Below, piece by piece: positions 55,258-64,000 of a stretch of 64,000 nt of DNA (position 1 is the stretch's first letter; each line of letters begins with the position of its first letter). A program made the position numbers and the translations under genes. This DNA comes from Gracilariopsis chorda (Eukaryota > Rhodophyta > Florideophyceae > Gracilariales > Gracilariaceae). The notes beneath the pieces are model-generated. The model was not told the origin of the DNA and did not search any database. It saw only the letters and a list, made by a program, of their open reading frames with translations. The stretch is taken from assembly GCA_003194525.1 (NCBI GenBank), contig NBIV01000148.1, forward strand, positions 141,185 to 205,184. Direction: 5' to 3'.

Positions 55258-56441
55258 TTATCCCGACGAAGGGCCAGCACCAGAGTGATTGTTTGAATGA
55301 GGATAGTTTGCCGCGGTGAGAGCCAGGAGCTGTCCAACATCTACCATGTCCGCATGTACCGTGGTACCAAAGTTTTGGAGGTTCTCGCGCAACACGATGA
55401 TGTGAGGGTCTGTTAAAACCGTAGGTGGCTCAGTTGCTAGAGGTGGCGGCTCACTCATCTGAGTTACGAAGCCCCACCTCTTGGGAGCACCCGATTGGCT
55501 GGATGCCCCAGCGTTTCTCGGAAAAACCAAGTACATGCCCGGTCCATGGTAAAGGCCGACACTTCCGTTGGCCTCGTCATCCATCATCAGATCATCGAAG
55601 TCGACCGACAGGCCGTAGTCATCATGAAGTACGAATTCTGTCCGATGACCCGCTGGTATGGTTCGCGGAAGACTGCGTTGCTCAAATTCATGAGAAGGGG
55701 ATACCTTTGCACCTACATATGGGACGCGATGGTTACCTGCGTTGTGGTATCGAAGTGTGCCGTATCGAACTGGGCCAGGTTATCCCTGTAGGTTACTTCG
55801 ACATAGATGTGATACCTTGATAAGTCTAAGTCGCATTCACTGGGAATCAGGTATTGGATTGGAGTACGCATGAGCCGTTTATACGCGAATGGCCTCAATT
55901 CTTCTGGGGCCCTATCCAGGTTCTCTCCACGGCAGATATCTATCATTTAAAGGTTAGGATCCAACGCAAGGCGTCCTCGCCAATCGCGTGAAGTGACCAC
56001 GTGAAGTGGAAGCCCACAAGGGAGAACGCCGTCGTGTGCGTAGGACTGGATCAGTGGAAGGTTGAAAATCTCAGGCGGGTGAAACCAAGGAGTCTGGGTA
56101 TAGATCGAAGGATTATGTAACGGATCCAGTGCTCTCAGTGTTACCCTGTGGACCCACCCGAGTTGGTTTATAACGACCGAAGTACTCTGAGAGGATTGCC
56201 ATGCGCGGAAGTGTGCCGGAACGGTTATCGGAACGTTATTCTGAGGACATGGAGCCGTAGGAAACCGGCTCAGTACGGAGGATAAAGGAGCGATACTCCC
56301 AGACTGGGATGTATCCACTCCGGGATTGTGTTGGTTGAGATTATCTGAGTTCATTAACAGAGATGAAGAATCGGTTTCGATGTGGTTAGTTTTCGTTCGT
56401 CGCGTCATGTGTTGAACCGGAGGAAGTTCGGTATCACTCAT
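55258..56441 (-). pseudogene. Antisense gene of the chromovirus, copy 2
   Basis: Frames 56441-55947 and 55946-55713 are in phase, separated by one TAA. They align with residues 40-250 of the copy at 58486: PWFHP, LIQSYAHDGVLPCGL against LIDSYVEEGELPGGL, DWRGRLALDP against DWRTRIAVEP, DLDLSRYHIYVEVTYRDNLA against SFDLSRYRTYGEVSYCENLA. About 190 residues of the middle are deleted. The C-terminal frame, including EFVLHDDYGLSV and 55587-55258, matches the second frame of copy 1 (NFVFYDPWEVSV, LLALTAANY against LLAFASANY). It is transcribed toward the end of pol. Confidence 0.8.
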
Positions 56442-56511
56442 GATGAGTTGAATTTTTCATACCCTTTTCCGCCTGCGTGTCACTCGCTTTCGTTGCGATG
56501 TTATCTGGTCT

Positions 56512-56521
56512 AAGGAGGGGA
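56512..56521 (+). other. Polypurine tract of chromovirus copy 2
   Basis: AAGGAGGGGA directly before TGTGTAGAGCAATG. The same arrangement occurs on the - strand at 58322-58312 in copy 1. Confidence 0.75.
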
Positions 56522-57340
56522 TGTGTAGAGCAATGCGTTCGTGTATACCCTCTAGGCGAGGTCGATAATGAATGATTCAGTGCCGACGTGGCACCGGTTC
56601 AACTCCGGTATGAGTGGATTCTCGGATATATTGCGTGAAATTCGATATGAATTTTAATTGATATTTTTGAAACCTTCGTGGGCGATTTCTGTGGTATCTA
56701 GAATAGATGGACGCATGGCAAACGTACAGATACTATTCGTGGTTGGCATGATTCACACCTGTCGTGTTGGGCTGTGGCCAGCAGTACCGCCAAGTGACAC
56801 AGGTGTGTGGACCACAAGTGTGGCACACAAAAGTAGTAGTATTCTTGGTTTATTGTGATCCAATAGTACTTAAAGGAGGACGGCCCTGCCGTTTCACCCT
56901 AAACTAAAGTTAAGCTGTTGCTCGGCTCTGAGTTTATCGCCGGCGCGAAGTGACCAACTCCTGCTGGGATTTCACCACGTTCGGTCTCGTTATACTCACC
57001 CGCAAAGTTTCAGCAAGGACCGCTGATCTGTTTTACTACGTGGGTTCGACTAGTGTCTACTGTTTTTACCGTATTGGGTACTTTCTTTTGTAGGAACAGA
57101 TAGCCTTGTGACTCAGTATTGAGTTTTGCGGTGCTGGCTGAATAAGCAACACCCCAACTGCCGGGTCTATTACGGCTTTCCGCACGACCCACTGGGTTGT
57201 ACCTTTCCTCCGGTTTCTTCCCCTTTTTCCTTTCTGGATTCTCCGTGGACCAGAACACCGCTCCCACGAACCTGCACACTACGTTGACCAGCTCGTAACC
57301 CAAATCTCCGTAACACCTCCGTCGATATAGCCGGAAGTCA
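56522..57340 (+). repeat. 3' LTR of chromovirus copy 2 (right limit approximate)
   Basis: Starts TGTGTAGAGCAATGCG after the polypurine tract. It shares CGGCTCTGAGTTTATCGCC and GGTCGTGCGGAAAGC-type blocks with the reverse complement of 57360-58311. The end is uncertain because it abuts the opposite LTR. Confidence 0.65.
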
Positions 57341-58311
57341 CCTCAGTTCTACAATCGAACCCCGTGTGGGATGGAGGACACTTTCGGTGCGCCTACTGTG
57401 GTGCAATCCCGGTGTGGGAAAGGCACCCAAGGCAGCTCGAAGCCTTGCTCTCTTGGAGAGGTAGGCCCAGCTGGGTAGAGCCCTCCGTGTCCCGTATGAC
57501 GGGTGTAACTCCGTCGGGAGCCTGGATGTACCTCGGAGGTTTAGGGGTTAGAACGGGTCAGAACCACGGCTGGCCCGGAAGTAGCCTGCGAACAGTGGAA
57601 CAAAAGAGGGAAAGGGACCACCCGACGGGGGCGTGCGGAAAGCGGGAACAGACCCCGGAGGGGGGTGCCGATACACACACACGAACACGCACCGCGCGGC
57701 GGTTAGGGGATATGAGGGGAAGGGATGGTCTCACGGTCTCACGACACACGTCGGTAATATCAATACCCAAAACTGGGGCGGAGATAGGGCCTGTACGGGC
57801 GGTCACACGACAACAACGAATACCACGAGTGGTCACAACCCACTGAGTACGACGAGCACGGTCTCCTCGGTGGTGCAAGTCGGGTGAAACTATCGGGCAA
57901 GCGGTGTACCTCCGCGAGGAGTTAGACACTTTGCATGGCGAATAGAGTCAGAGCCGAACTCTTGTTACTTTTCTTGGTGAGCTCGCCGCCGTGCGGCCGA
58001 CGCTCAAGTACTAGCTCAGTGCAGTACAGTAGGTAGTGCACTAGCCTAAGTAAAATTAACCCCTAAACTATACTAAAATAAGTAGCCGTTTTGGGCCTCC
58101 TGGCCGGGGCTGTAGCCACGTGTCCACCTCCCTTGCCAGGCAAGTACCACAAAATATGAATGTTCCCATAACCACCCTGGGTAACCCGACCGCTAATTAG
58201 CCCGGTAAACGGGGGCTAAAATTCATGCATCCCGCTTCATCGCTCGCACCGAGTACACCTCAGATATGAGTTTCACCATCGCCCGTACGCGGGAATGTAT
58301 TGCACTACACA
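57341..58311 (-). repeat. 3' LTR of chromovirus copy 1 (lower limit approximate)
   Basis: On the - strand it starts TGTGTAGTGCAATAC at 58311, preceded by the purine-rich AGGAGGGGGA. It is inverted relative to 56522-57340 with moderate similarity. The two copies thus meet 3' LTR to 3' LTR. Confidence 0.65.
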
Positions 58312-58373
58312 TCCCCCTCCTTAAGGGCCGAAAACGAACGTGAGTATAGGCGTGAGGGGATGAGGCGCGAGGG

Positions 58374-58381
58374 TATAAATA
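58374..58381 (+). promoter_or_regulatory. TATA box of the antisense gene
   Basis: TATAAATA in GAGGGTATAAATAGTCC lies 105 bp before ATG 58486 and inside the polypurine-proximal boundary of the element. Copy 2 has GGGTATGAAAAATTC at the matching place (about 56466-56452 on the - strand). Confidence 0.6.
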
Positions 58382-58485
58382 GTCCCGACAAGGGAATCGC
58401 CGAGATACCGGTCCCCCGTACCAACACGGTTACAACTGATCAACCCTCAGTACCTTCTTCAACAGACTCTGCGCCCCTCTCTACT

Positions 58486-60200
58486 ATGACCAACACTCCG
58501 TTTTCGAACAACCCGCCTGCGGGCGCCCCGCAGGGGACTTCCGCGAGCGGACAACCTTCCTTCGCGACGCCGGGGTCGTGGGTTCGTCACCCATCCTCTG
58601 GGTTCCTCTCCTTGCCTCTGCCTGGAGGATCGTCTCATGTTCCAACCTTGGATGCCTCGGATGCCGCGAGTATCGCCGCCTGGAATTCCGCTCAAGCGAT
58701 ACCGATCACTGCGACCGCCGCCGGCTGGGTGTCACCATCGACACTTTGGGCCCGCAATCCCCGGGAAGACGCTCTCCTCTTTTCGCGTGCGCCCTGGTTC
58801 CACCCCACATGGGTTTCCGACTCGGACCTCATCGACTCCTATGTGGAGGAGGGCGAGCTCCCAGGGGGACTAGGCCGGGATATGGTCGACTCCTTCGACT
58901 GGAGGACGCGTATCGCGGTAGAGCCACAGTTCCTCGCACGGAAGCGCACCAGATATGGTTTCGAGACGCTGAATGAAGCCCGTGCCGGGATGGCCAAGGT
59001 CGCCTACGACCGTCTCGCCCGCGCGAGTTATCCGGATGAGCTGGTACCAACGGAATACAGCTTTGACCTCTCGCGGTACCGTACCTACGGTGAAGTCTCA
59101 TACTGCGAGAACCTTGCTGCCTACCAGCCATCTACACCGTTCCGGTCCACTCCAATAGAAGCCGGGATGCTCCTCTGGAGGCGCCCAATTCTGCGTGCAG
59201 AGTTCCGATATCTTCGTCGTCCGAATCATCGCGGATCCTTCTTCGACCGACTCCGGTTTGAGCGAAAGGCGCGCTCCCGCTTCGGGTTCCTGGTACCATA
59301 CCAAAATCTCGAGGTCGAGAGGCTCCGTCCATCCGCGATGCGCGGCCGGTATGCACCTCTTCCCCATTGGTGGAGCAGGTTCGAAGTCCCGAGGGGATGC
59401 TTTGCGGAGATGCCTCCGTGCCTCAGCTACATCGGTTCACGATTAATCAACAATCCGGATTCCGGTTACTGGACTCTCTTCCTCGCCGAATGGGCTGCTC
59501 GCGTTGCCGCATTTCTCCTCTGGGAGGTGTACGACAAGAACCGTCTGTGGTACATTCCTCCTCACCTACGCCAGGTTATCCGCCGATTGGATCTCTATAT
59601 CCCTCTGGGATCCGAAGCCAATGTGGATGAGCTTCAGTGCCTTCTGAACACCATCATATGGTTAACTGGGATACAGTCCCAGTCTCCAACGTCCCTGACG
59701 GTGAGCCTTCCAGGCATGATCGCTCTCCAGGCCGGAGAAATCCAAACGCTGGCAACTTCGTCTTCTATGACCCTTGGGAGGTATCCGTGACTTCACGGGC
59801 TCACGCGCTAGCGTTACGCGATGTACCACGCTCCGTTCCGCGAGGCCACCCGGTTGGGTTCATGTTTTCCGATGACTGGCACGGTTCCTACGAGGATGAT
59901 CCAATGGTGGATGACGACCCCGATGAGGTGGAGGAGGCCGTAGCCCCGGTAACGGCGATGGTCAACGATCTCGACGGATCCGGCCAGCATGTGGCTGCTC
60001 CAGATGGCTGGAATATGGCCGCCAGTGCGGCTGCTTCTCCGTCTACCGCATCTCCGGTCCCCGTGGACCCTCAGGCCGTTGCCCTCAGGGCTCACCTCCA
60101 GTCCATTGGAGTGGTTGCGCCTTCCAACCTCACCAGCGTGAGCGAGTTATTGGCTTTCGCGTCTGCGAACTACCAACCGCCAACGAGCGGCTCATCCTAA
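58486..60200 (+). CDS. Antisense gene of the chromovirus, copy 1 (novel protein)
   Basis: The frame is open from 58300, but I start at ATG 58486 because a TATA box lies at 58374-58381 and the upstream part overlaps the LTR end. The first frame ends at 59790; the C-terminal part is in the -1 frame (to 60200), and copy 2 confirms that it belongs to the protein. A 53-nt intron, 59661-59713 (GTTAAC...CTGAC...CCAG), would join the frames; programmed frameshifting is the alternative. Features: a Ser/Pro/Thr-rich N-terminus, a conserved core with PWFHP, DSFDWRTR and DLSRYRTYGEVSY, an Arg-rich middle, and an acidic DDDPDEVEE followed by a helical tail. No zinc knuckle, no known domain. It faces pol, with 336 bp between the stops. 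Confidence 0.75.
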
Positions 60201-60536
60201 GTCAGGATCCTGGACCGTGGCACGCACACCTGATATAGGTTAGCGCTTAACGCTCCATAGCTTGTGGTAAACGACTTCCTTCTTCTATATCCGTATGTCC
60301 GGACTCTTCTTTTTCTTCTTCATAGCATCTTCATGCTGGACCGCTAGGCGGTATTCTTCATTAAACCGTTACTTCGGTCGGACCGCTAGGCGGTGTGACG
60401 TCCAATGACCATTGGTTTCCCTATCCAGTCCATTACTTCGTGTAACCTTCTGTAGCCAGATCTCTTCCTGTGTCCTCTTCTCTTCGGAGACTTCTCTTCC
60501 GTCTTCGGAATCTTCTGCATAGTGCAGTGTATCGTC
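60201..60536. other. Convergent spacer between antisense gene and pol, copy 1
   Basis: It contains two copies of the palindromic GGACCGCTAGGCGGT at 60339-60353 and 60389-60403, with a CCGTTACTTCGGTC segment between. No gene. The palindromes could end transcripts from both sides; that is inferred. Confidence 0.55.
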
Positions 60537-60881
60537 CTACCCAACCTGGGCCATGTCCAAAGTGGATGGGAGTGGGAACCGCGTCCGGCGGTGGTAGGTT
60601 ATCACCTTGGAACGAGGAAGGTGCTGAATGGGCTCCCATGTGTCCTCTTCCGGGGGGTATCCGTACCATCGGATTTGGTAAAACCACACTCCTTTGGAGT
60701 CCAGAACATGATCCACGATGTGGTCAACGACAAACTCCTGGTCGTACGTAGCCGGCTCCTGACCCGTCATGGCAGGGCTTAAGGGGAGAACCCTGTGAGG
60801 GGACTTGCCTGAAATTGGCGCGACCCTGCGGGCAAAGTCAGCTTTCCTCGACGCTGCGAGTGCTGGGACTTGATACCGCAT
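60537..60881 (-). CDS. Chromodomain at the pol C-terminus, chromovirus copy 1
   Basis: EFVVDHIVDHVLDSKGVWFYQ, IRWYGYPPEEDTWEPIQHL and SKVITYHRRTRFPLP form a canonical chromodomain with aromatic residues in the cage positions and the WEP block. It would direct integration to marked chromatin. It is separated from the integrase frame by about 440 bp in which the reading frame shifts. Confidence 0.88.
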   Translation of the reverse strand: MRYQVPALAASRKADFARRVAPISGKSPHRVLPLSPAMTGQEPATYDQEFVVDHIVDHVLDSKGVWFYQIRWYGYPPEEDTWEPIQHLPRSKVITYHRRTRFPLPSTLDMAQVG

Positions 60882-61321
60882 TGCGGTCTTTCCGCTTCCT
60901 AATCCTCTCCTTGTGGGGGGGGGCCTTCCGTTCTAACCGGATTCCCCTATTGACGCGCAGCTCGCGAGCTCTTCTCCCACGCGACCCGTGCAACTCTGGT
61001 GAGTTTGACCGTTCACGGTGAGGGAGGCGGTTCACTACGGTTCCGACGCCAGGAGGCGGATTGCCATGCATCACACACTGTGATTGGCTGGCCGCTGGCG
61101 GCAAGTGTCGCGCGCGGTCTTTCCACGACGCGGGTCTTGACTGTACTCCTGACGCCGGCCGGCGGTATGTACGTGTACACCTTTCCACGGTTTGGAATTT
61201 CGGGCTTCGTCCGCGTGACAGTGGCGTCACAGTGTCCATTTGTGGGGCTCTGCGGTAACGCACGCAGTGTCAACCACACTCTCCGTGTCCGCGGTTGCTT
61301 TTCAGCTCACCACGAAACTGG
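60882..61321 (-). pseudogene. Pol linker between integrase tail and chromodomain
   Basis: An Arg/Pro/Ser-rich frame (61263-60838) lies in the position of a disordered linker. Stops at 61322 and the overlap with 60881 imply one or two indels. Confidence 0.5.
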
Positions 61322-63589
61322 TTATGACCGAGGTTGTATGTGCTCCGTGCTCGGAGATATCATTCGCCACATTAGTGACCACACCGAGTCCGGTTCACTA
61401 CTTCCTCCTTCGCTACCCAGCGACTCGCTCGACAGGAGTGCATCCGGGTCCGCGGAGACGGCCTTCTCGCTTCGCGATGCGTTCAACTCCTCCCTGCTCC
61501 GGGGGTGCTCATCCGACGATGCCGTATGAAACGGGACACCGTCCGACGCCGGAGCTTCCTTCCGCGATGGCGCGATCGATTCCCGTCCCTCCCCCTCCTT
61601 AGGTGAGAGGGCGGTGGGTTCAGGATGAAGGACCTCCGCGGGCGGAGTAACGGTTAGGCGTTTGGGGTCAAGCGTGCGTTGCACGATACGCGCGGCGCGC
61701 CCAACCGGTTGATCGGCAATTGGAAGATCCGAGAGTCCCCGTTTCGGGTGCGGTAAGACGGGTGGGCGGGACGGAAGCAGATTATCCGTTGGCCGAGTTA
61801 CGAGGTCATCCTCCGGGATTGTCACGAGCGGTGATGAGCCCTCAGGGGGCGCAGGCGCGTGGGCTACGCGGTCGCGTGAGACGCGTTCGAACTGGTTATC
61901 GATGTCCAGTACGACTGTGTCGTCGGCGACGGAAACCACCCGATAGGGTCCATTCACTATCGGTGACAACTTGTGGCGCTTCTCCTTTTCGGGATTATAA
62001 TATTCCTTTCGCAGGAAGACAGAATCCCCTTCCGAGACCTGGGGTATCGGGGAACGAATCTTCGCGTCGAAGTTCTGTTTGTATGCCTTCTGGGCTTTTC
62101 CCATAGCCTTTCGGGCGGTAGGGACCATGTTCTTCAACCATTCCTTCCAGGAATCTCGATATAACCTTGGTGAAGGGTACCCCGAGACGTTCGGTTGCGC
62201 TTCAATAGCCATGGGTGGCGGAATCCGAGACAGGACCAGCTCAAATGGAGCGAGGGTCGTGACCCGGTGTACCTGGGTGTTATACGCGTACGTAATAGCG
62301 TCCGTGTACAAGTCCCATTCCATGGGGTGATCCGCGACATACGCGCGCAGTGCGTTGAGCATAGTACGATTGAATCGTTCCACTTGTCCGTTACACTGCG
62401 GGTGGTAGGTGGTAGTAAACATATTCTTGATTCCCAAGATTCTACATACGTCCTGAAAGAACTTTGAGGTAAATTGAGATCCGTTGTCGGAGAGTAGGTG
62501 TACCGGCGGGCCGTAAGTAAAGACCCAGTGGGTTACGAACGCACGCGCAACCACGTCCGCGGTAATCCGTTTAAGCGGTACTGTTCTCACCAACTTTGAG
62601 AAGCGGTCAGTAATGACGAGAAGATACTTGTAACCACGTTTGGTTTTGACAAGCTCGCCCAAGATATCAATAGCGACATATTCGAGTGGCGCCCGTGCCG
62701 GGAATAGTGTTAACTTCTTCGAGTACTTCCGAAGTTTCACATTATTCTTCGCACATTCCACGCACGAGCGGCGAACTGCATAGCAGTCAAATGCCATAGC
62801 AGGCCAATAGAAGTCCCTGCGAAGGGTCAGGTATAGTTTCCTCCCGCCGGGATGTGCACCCAACTTCGCGTAATGCGATAGATGCAAGACGCGCTGCTGC
62901 AGCGTGTGAGGTACAACGATCTGTGGGGCCCGTGTCAGCAACCTGACTAGGTAGCCTCGATCGTTCACCGCAAAGGGTATCTGTGCGCCCCCGTTAAGAC
63001 GGGCACGAATCTGGGCACAGAAAGGATCCTGCTGTTGTTCACGGATCATTTCCTCAGAGGATATGGGAACAACCTGGTCATCCGGAGGATCCGTAGGGTT
63101 TGCAGCTAGAATATCGTCACAGATGTCATCCCCATTCACGTCTGGGTCGTCTTCTTCCGTTCCCTCCGGGGATTGTGCCATGAAACATGGTATTTCCAGA
63201 TCGTCGACCGGTTCGGTTTCCGCTGATGTTCCTAAGCGCGATAGGGCGTCAGCCTGAGTATTCAGGGATCCCTTCTTGTAGAGGACATCAAATGTAAATT
63301 CCGAGAGTCGGAGACGCCAACGCATGAGGCGGCCCGACGGTTCTCGAATTTCGAGTAGCCAACGGAGAGCCGAGTGATCGGTGTGAACCTTGAAATGGTT
63401 ACCCATAAGGTATGGGCGAAGCGTTGCCAACGCCCAAACAACAGCAAGACACTCCTTCTCGGACACCGAGTAGTTGCGCTCGTGAACGTTCAACGAACGT
63501 GACCAATATCCGATCGGATGTCTTTCTCCTTCTTCCGTGACTTGAAACAACGCACAACCCACCTGGTGGGCACTTGAGTCAGTATCCAC
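61322..63589 (-). CDS. Chromovirus copy 1 pol: RNase H, integrase, GPY/F region
   Basis: An intact 755-codon frame. RNase H: VDTDSSAHQVGCALFQV at the start, then YSVSEKECLAVVWAL and HTDHSALRWLL. Integrase zinc region with HYAKLGAHPGGRKLY and CVECAKNN. Catalytic core: VAIDILGEL, LLSDNGSQFTSKFF, HPQCNGQVERFN, giving the D,D,E triad. GPY/F block: VNGPYRVVSV. It ends in a Pro/Ser-rich tail. It is joined to the RT part upstream by a one-base shift in the overlap 63490-63589. Confidence 0.93.
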   Translation of the reverse strand: MDTDSSAHQVGCALFQVTEEGERHPIGYWSRSLNVHERNYSVSEKECLAVVWALATLRPYLMGNHFKVHTDHSALRWLLEIREPSGRLMRWRLRLSEFTFDVLYKKGSLNTQADALSRLGTSAETEPVDDLEIPCFMAQSPEGTEEDDPDVNGDDICDDILAANPTDPPDDQVVPISSEEMIREQQQDPFCAQIRARLNGGAQIPFAVNDRGYLVRLLTRAPQIVVPHTLQQRVLHLSHYAKLGAHPGGRKLYLTLRRDFYWPAMAFDCYAVRRSCVECAKNNVKLRKYSKKLTLFPARAPLEYVAIDILGELVKTKRGYKYLLVITDRFSKLVRTVPLKRITADVVARAFVTHWVFTYGPPVHLLSDNGSQFTSKFFQDVCRILGIKNMFTTTYHPQCNGQVERFNRTMLNALRAYVADHPMEWDLYTDAITYAYNTQVHRVTTLAPFELVLSRIPPPMAIEAQPNVSGYPSPRLYRDSWKEWLKNMVPTARKAMGKAQKAYKQNFDAKIRSPIPQVSEGDSVFLRKEYYNPEKEKRHKLSPIVNGPYRVVSVADDTVVLDIDNQFERVSRDRVAHAPAPPEGSSPLVTIPEDDLVTRPTDNLLPSRPPVLPHPKRGLSDLPIADQPVGRAARIVQRTLDPKRLTVTPPAEVLHPEPTALSPKEGEGRESIAPSRKEAPASDGVPFHTASSDEHPRSREELNASRSEKAVSADPDALLSSESLGSEGGSSEPDSVWSLMWRMISPSTEHIQPRS

Positions 63590-64000
63590 TTCGAAGGTAA
63601 GTCCGGGTGCGGTAAGGCCAGAACTGGCGGGGACGTTACAGCGTCGACAAGAGACGAGAATGCTGACGACTCAGCCTCGTCAAAGACGTCCAGTTCGGTG
63701 GGTTGTCCTTTCCGGAGGAGTGCGTTAAGCGGTGCTGACAAGTCGGCGAAGTTCGGGACGAATCGGCGATATACATTGCAAAGTCCTAAGAAGGATCGAA
63801 GCTCCGTTTGATTAGTCGGATGTTTCGCCTCTCGAAGTGATTTCACTCTTGCTTCATCGATTGAAAGCTGTCCGGGGCGGATGATGTGCCCCAGATATTT
63901 TACCGAATCGGCGCAGAACTCACATTTTCCCAGCTTCAGGGTGATGCCTGCGTTGCGGAGCACTGTCAAGACTTCCCGGACATGGGACAGGTTATCGTCC
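63490..64000 (-). CDS. Chromovirus copy 1 pol: RT thumb/connection (partial, continues beyond window)
   Basis: LKLGKCEFCADSVKYLGHII and TELRSFLGLCNVYRRFVPNFADLSAPLNALL are the classical Ty3/gypsy RT thumb and connection blocks. The RT palm must lie beyond 64000. The frame leaves the correct phase just before VDTDSS of RNase H. Confidence 0.9.
   Translation of the reverse strand, partial: DDNLSHVREVLTVLRNAGITLKLGKCEFCADSVKYLGHIIRPGQLSIDEARVKSLREAKHPTNQTELRSFLGLCNVYRRFVPNFADLSAPLNALLRKGQPTELDVFDEAESSAFSSLVDAVTSPPVLALPHPDLPSKWILTQVPTRWVVRCFKSRKKEKDIRSDIGHVR

Noticed and set aside
58300-60200. Calling the ORF a Gag of the chromovirus
   Set aside because: It is antisense to pol and lies downstream of it, before the 3' LTR; there is no zinc knuckle or Gag motif. 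Gag must lie beyond 64000.
1-64000. CRISPR arrays, rRNA or tRNA genes, bacterial operons
   Set aside because: No regularly spaced direct repeats, no rRNA-like stretches and no cloverleaf with conserved A/B boxes were noticed. The only arrays are the short tandem unit at 39292 and microsatellite runs.

Overview
The window is eukaryotic nuclear DNA dominated by nested transposable elements. Evidence: Ty1/copia, Ty3/gypsy, Helitron and PIF/Harbinger proteins are all recognisable, the DNA is gene-poor, and there are no operons or bacterial-type ribosome binding sites. Almost every open frame reads without introns, which suggests an intron-poor lineage. A red macroalga, a fungus or an oomycete would all fit; the sequence does not decide, and my weak preference is a red alga.

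Layout. (1) 1-14950: a Ty1/copia element (A, + strand) is split by a Ty3/gypsy element (B, - strand, 1040-14125) with 226/227-bp LTRs and an exact AACAG target duplication. The integrase core of B is itself cut by two Helitron insertions: a non-autonomous composite (2148-2923, + strand) and a head-to-tail pair (10443-9910 followed by 9909-3028, - strand) whose second member carries a zinc-finger ORF, a Rep and a Pif1-type helicase. (2) 15313-22345: a decayed copia element (C1), split by a PIF/Harbinger element (D1, 15955-18677). (3) About 22346-28937: a second, badly decayed autonomous Helitron (Z, + strand) of the same family. (4) 29529-35835: a better copia relative of C1 (C2) with readable Gag, integrase, RT and RNase H. 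(5) 36973-41759: the only apparently intact non-transposon genes, two divergently transcribed paralogues of 619 and 624 residues. They are all-helical, with a central hydrophobic segment, and share a promoter region that holds an 18-bp perfect palindrome and a tandem repeat array. (6) 43182-51276: a PIF-like transposon (D2) with 12-bp terminal inverted repeats, an ATT duplication, a Myb/SANT-like gene and a DDE transposase gene. Between these two genes lie about 5.5 kb of fragments that do not belong to transposons, including a DDX1-type RNA helicase fragment that has lost its DEAD box. (7) 51892-52560: a PIF remnant carrying a small inverted-repeat insertion. (8) 52640-64000: at least two, probably three, copies of a Ty3/gypsy chromovirus. 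Two copies carry, between the end of pol and the polypurine tract, a long antisense ORF that points back toward pol.

Most promising observations: the conserved antisense gene of the chromovirus, with its own TATA box; the gene-fragment-carrying PIF element; the divergent helical paralogue pair; and the reconstructable order of nested insertions, in which each Helitron sits at A|TTGTT and interrupts the integrase gene.
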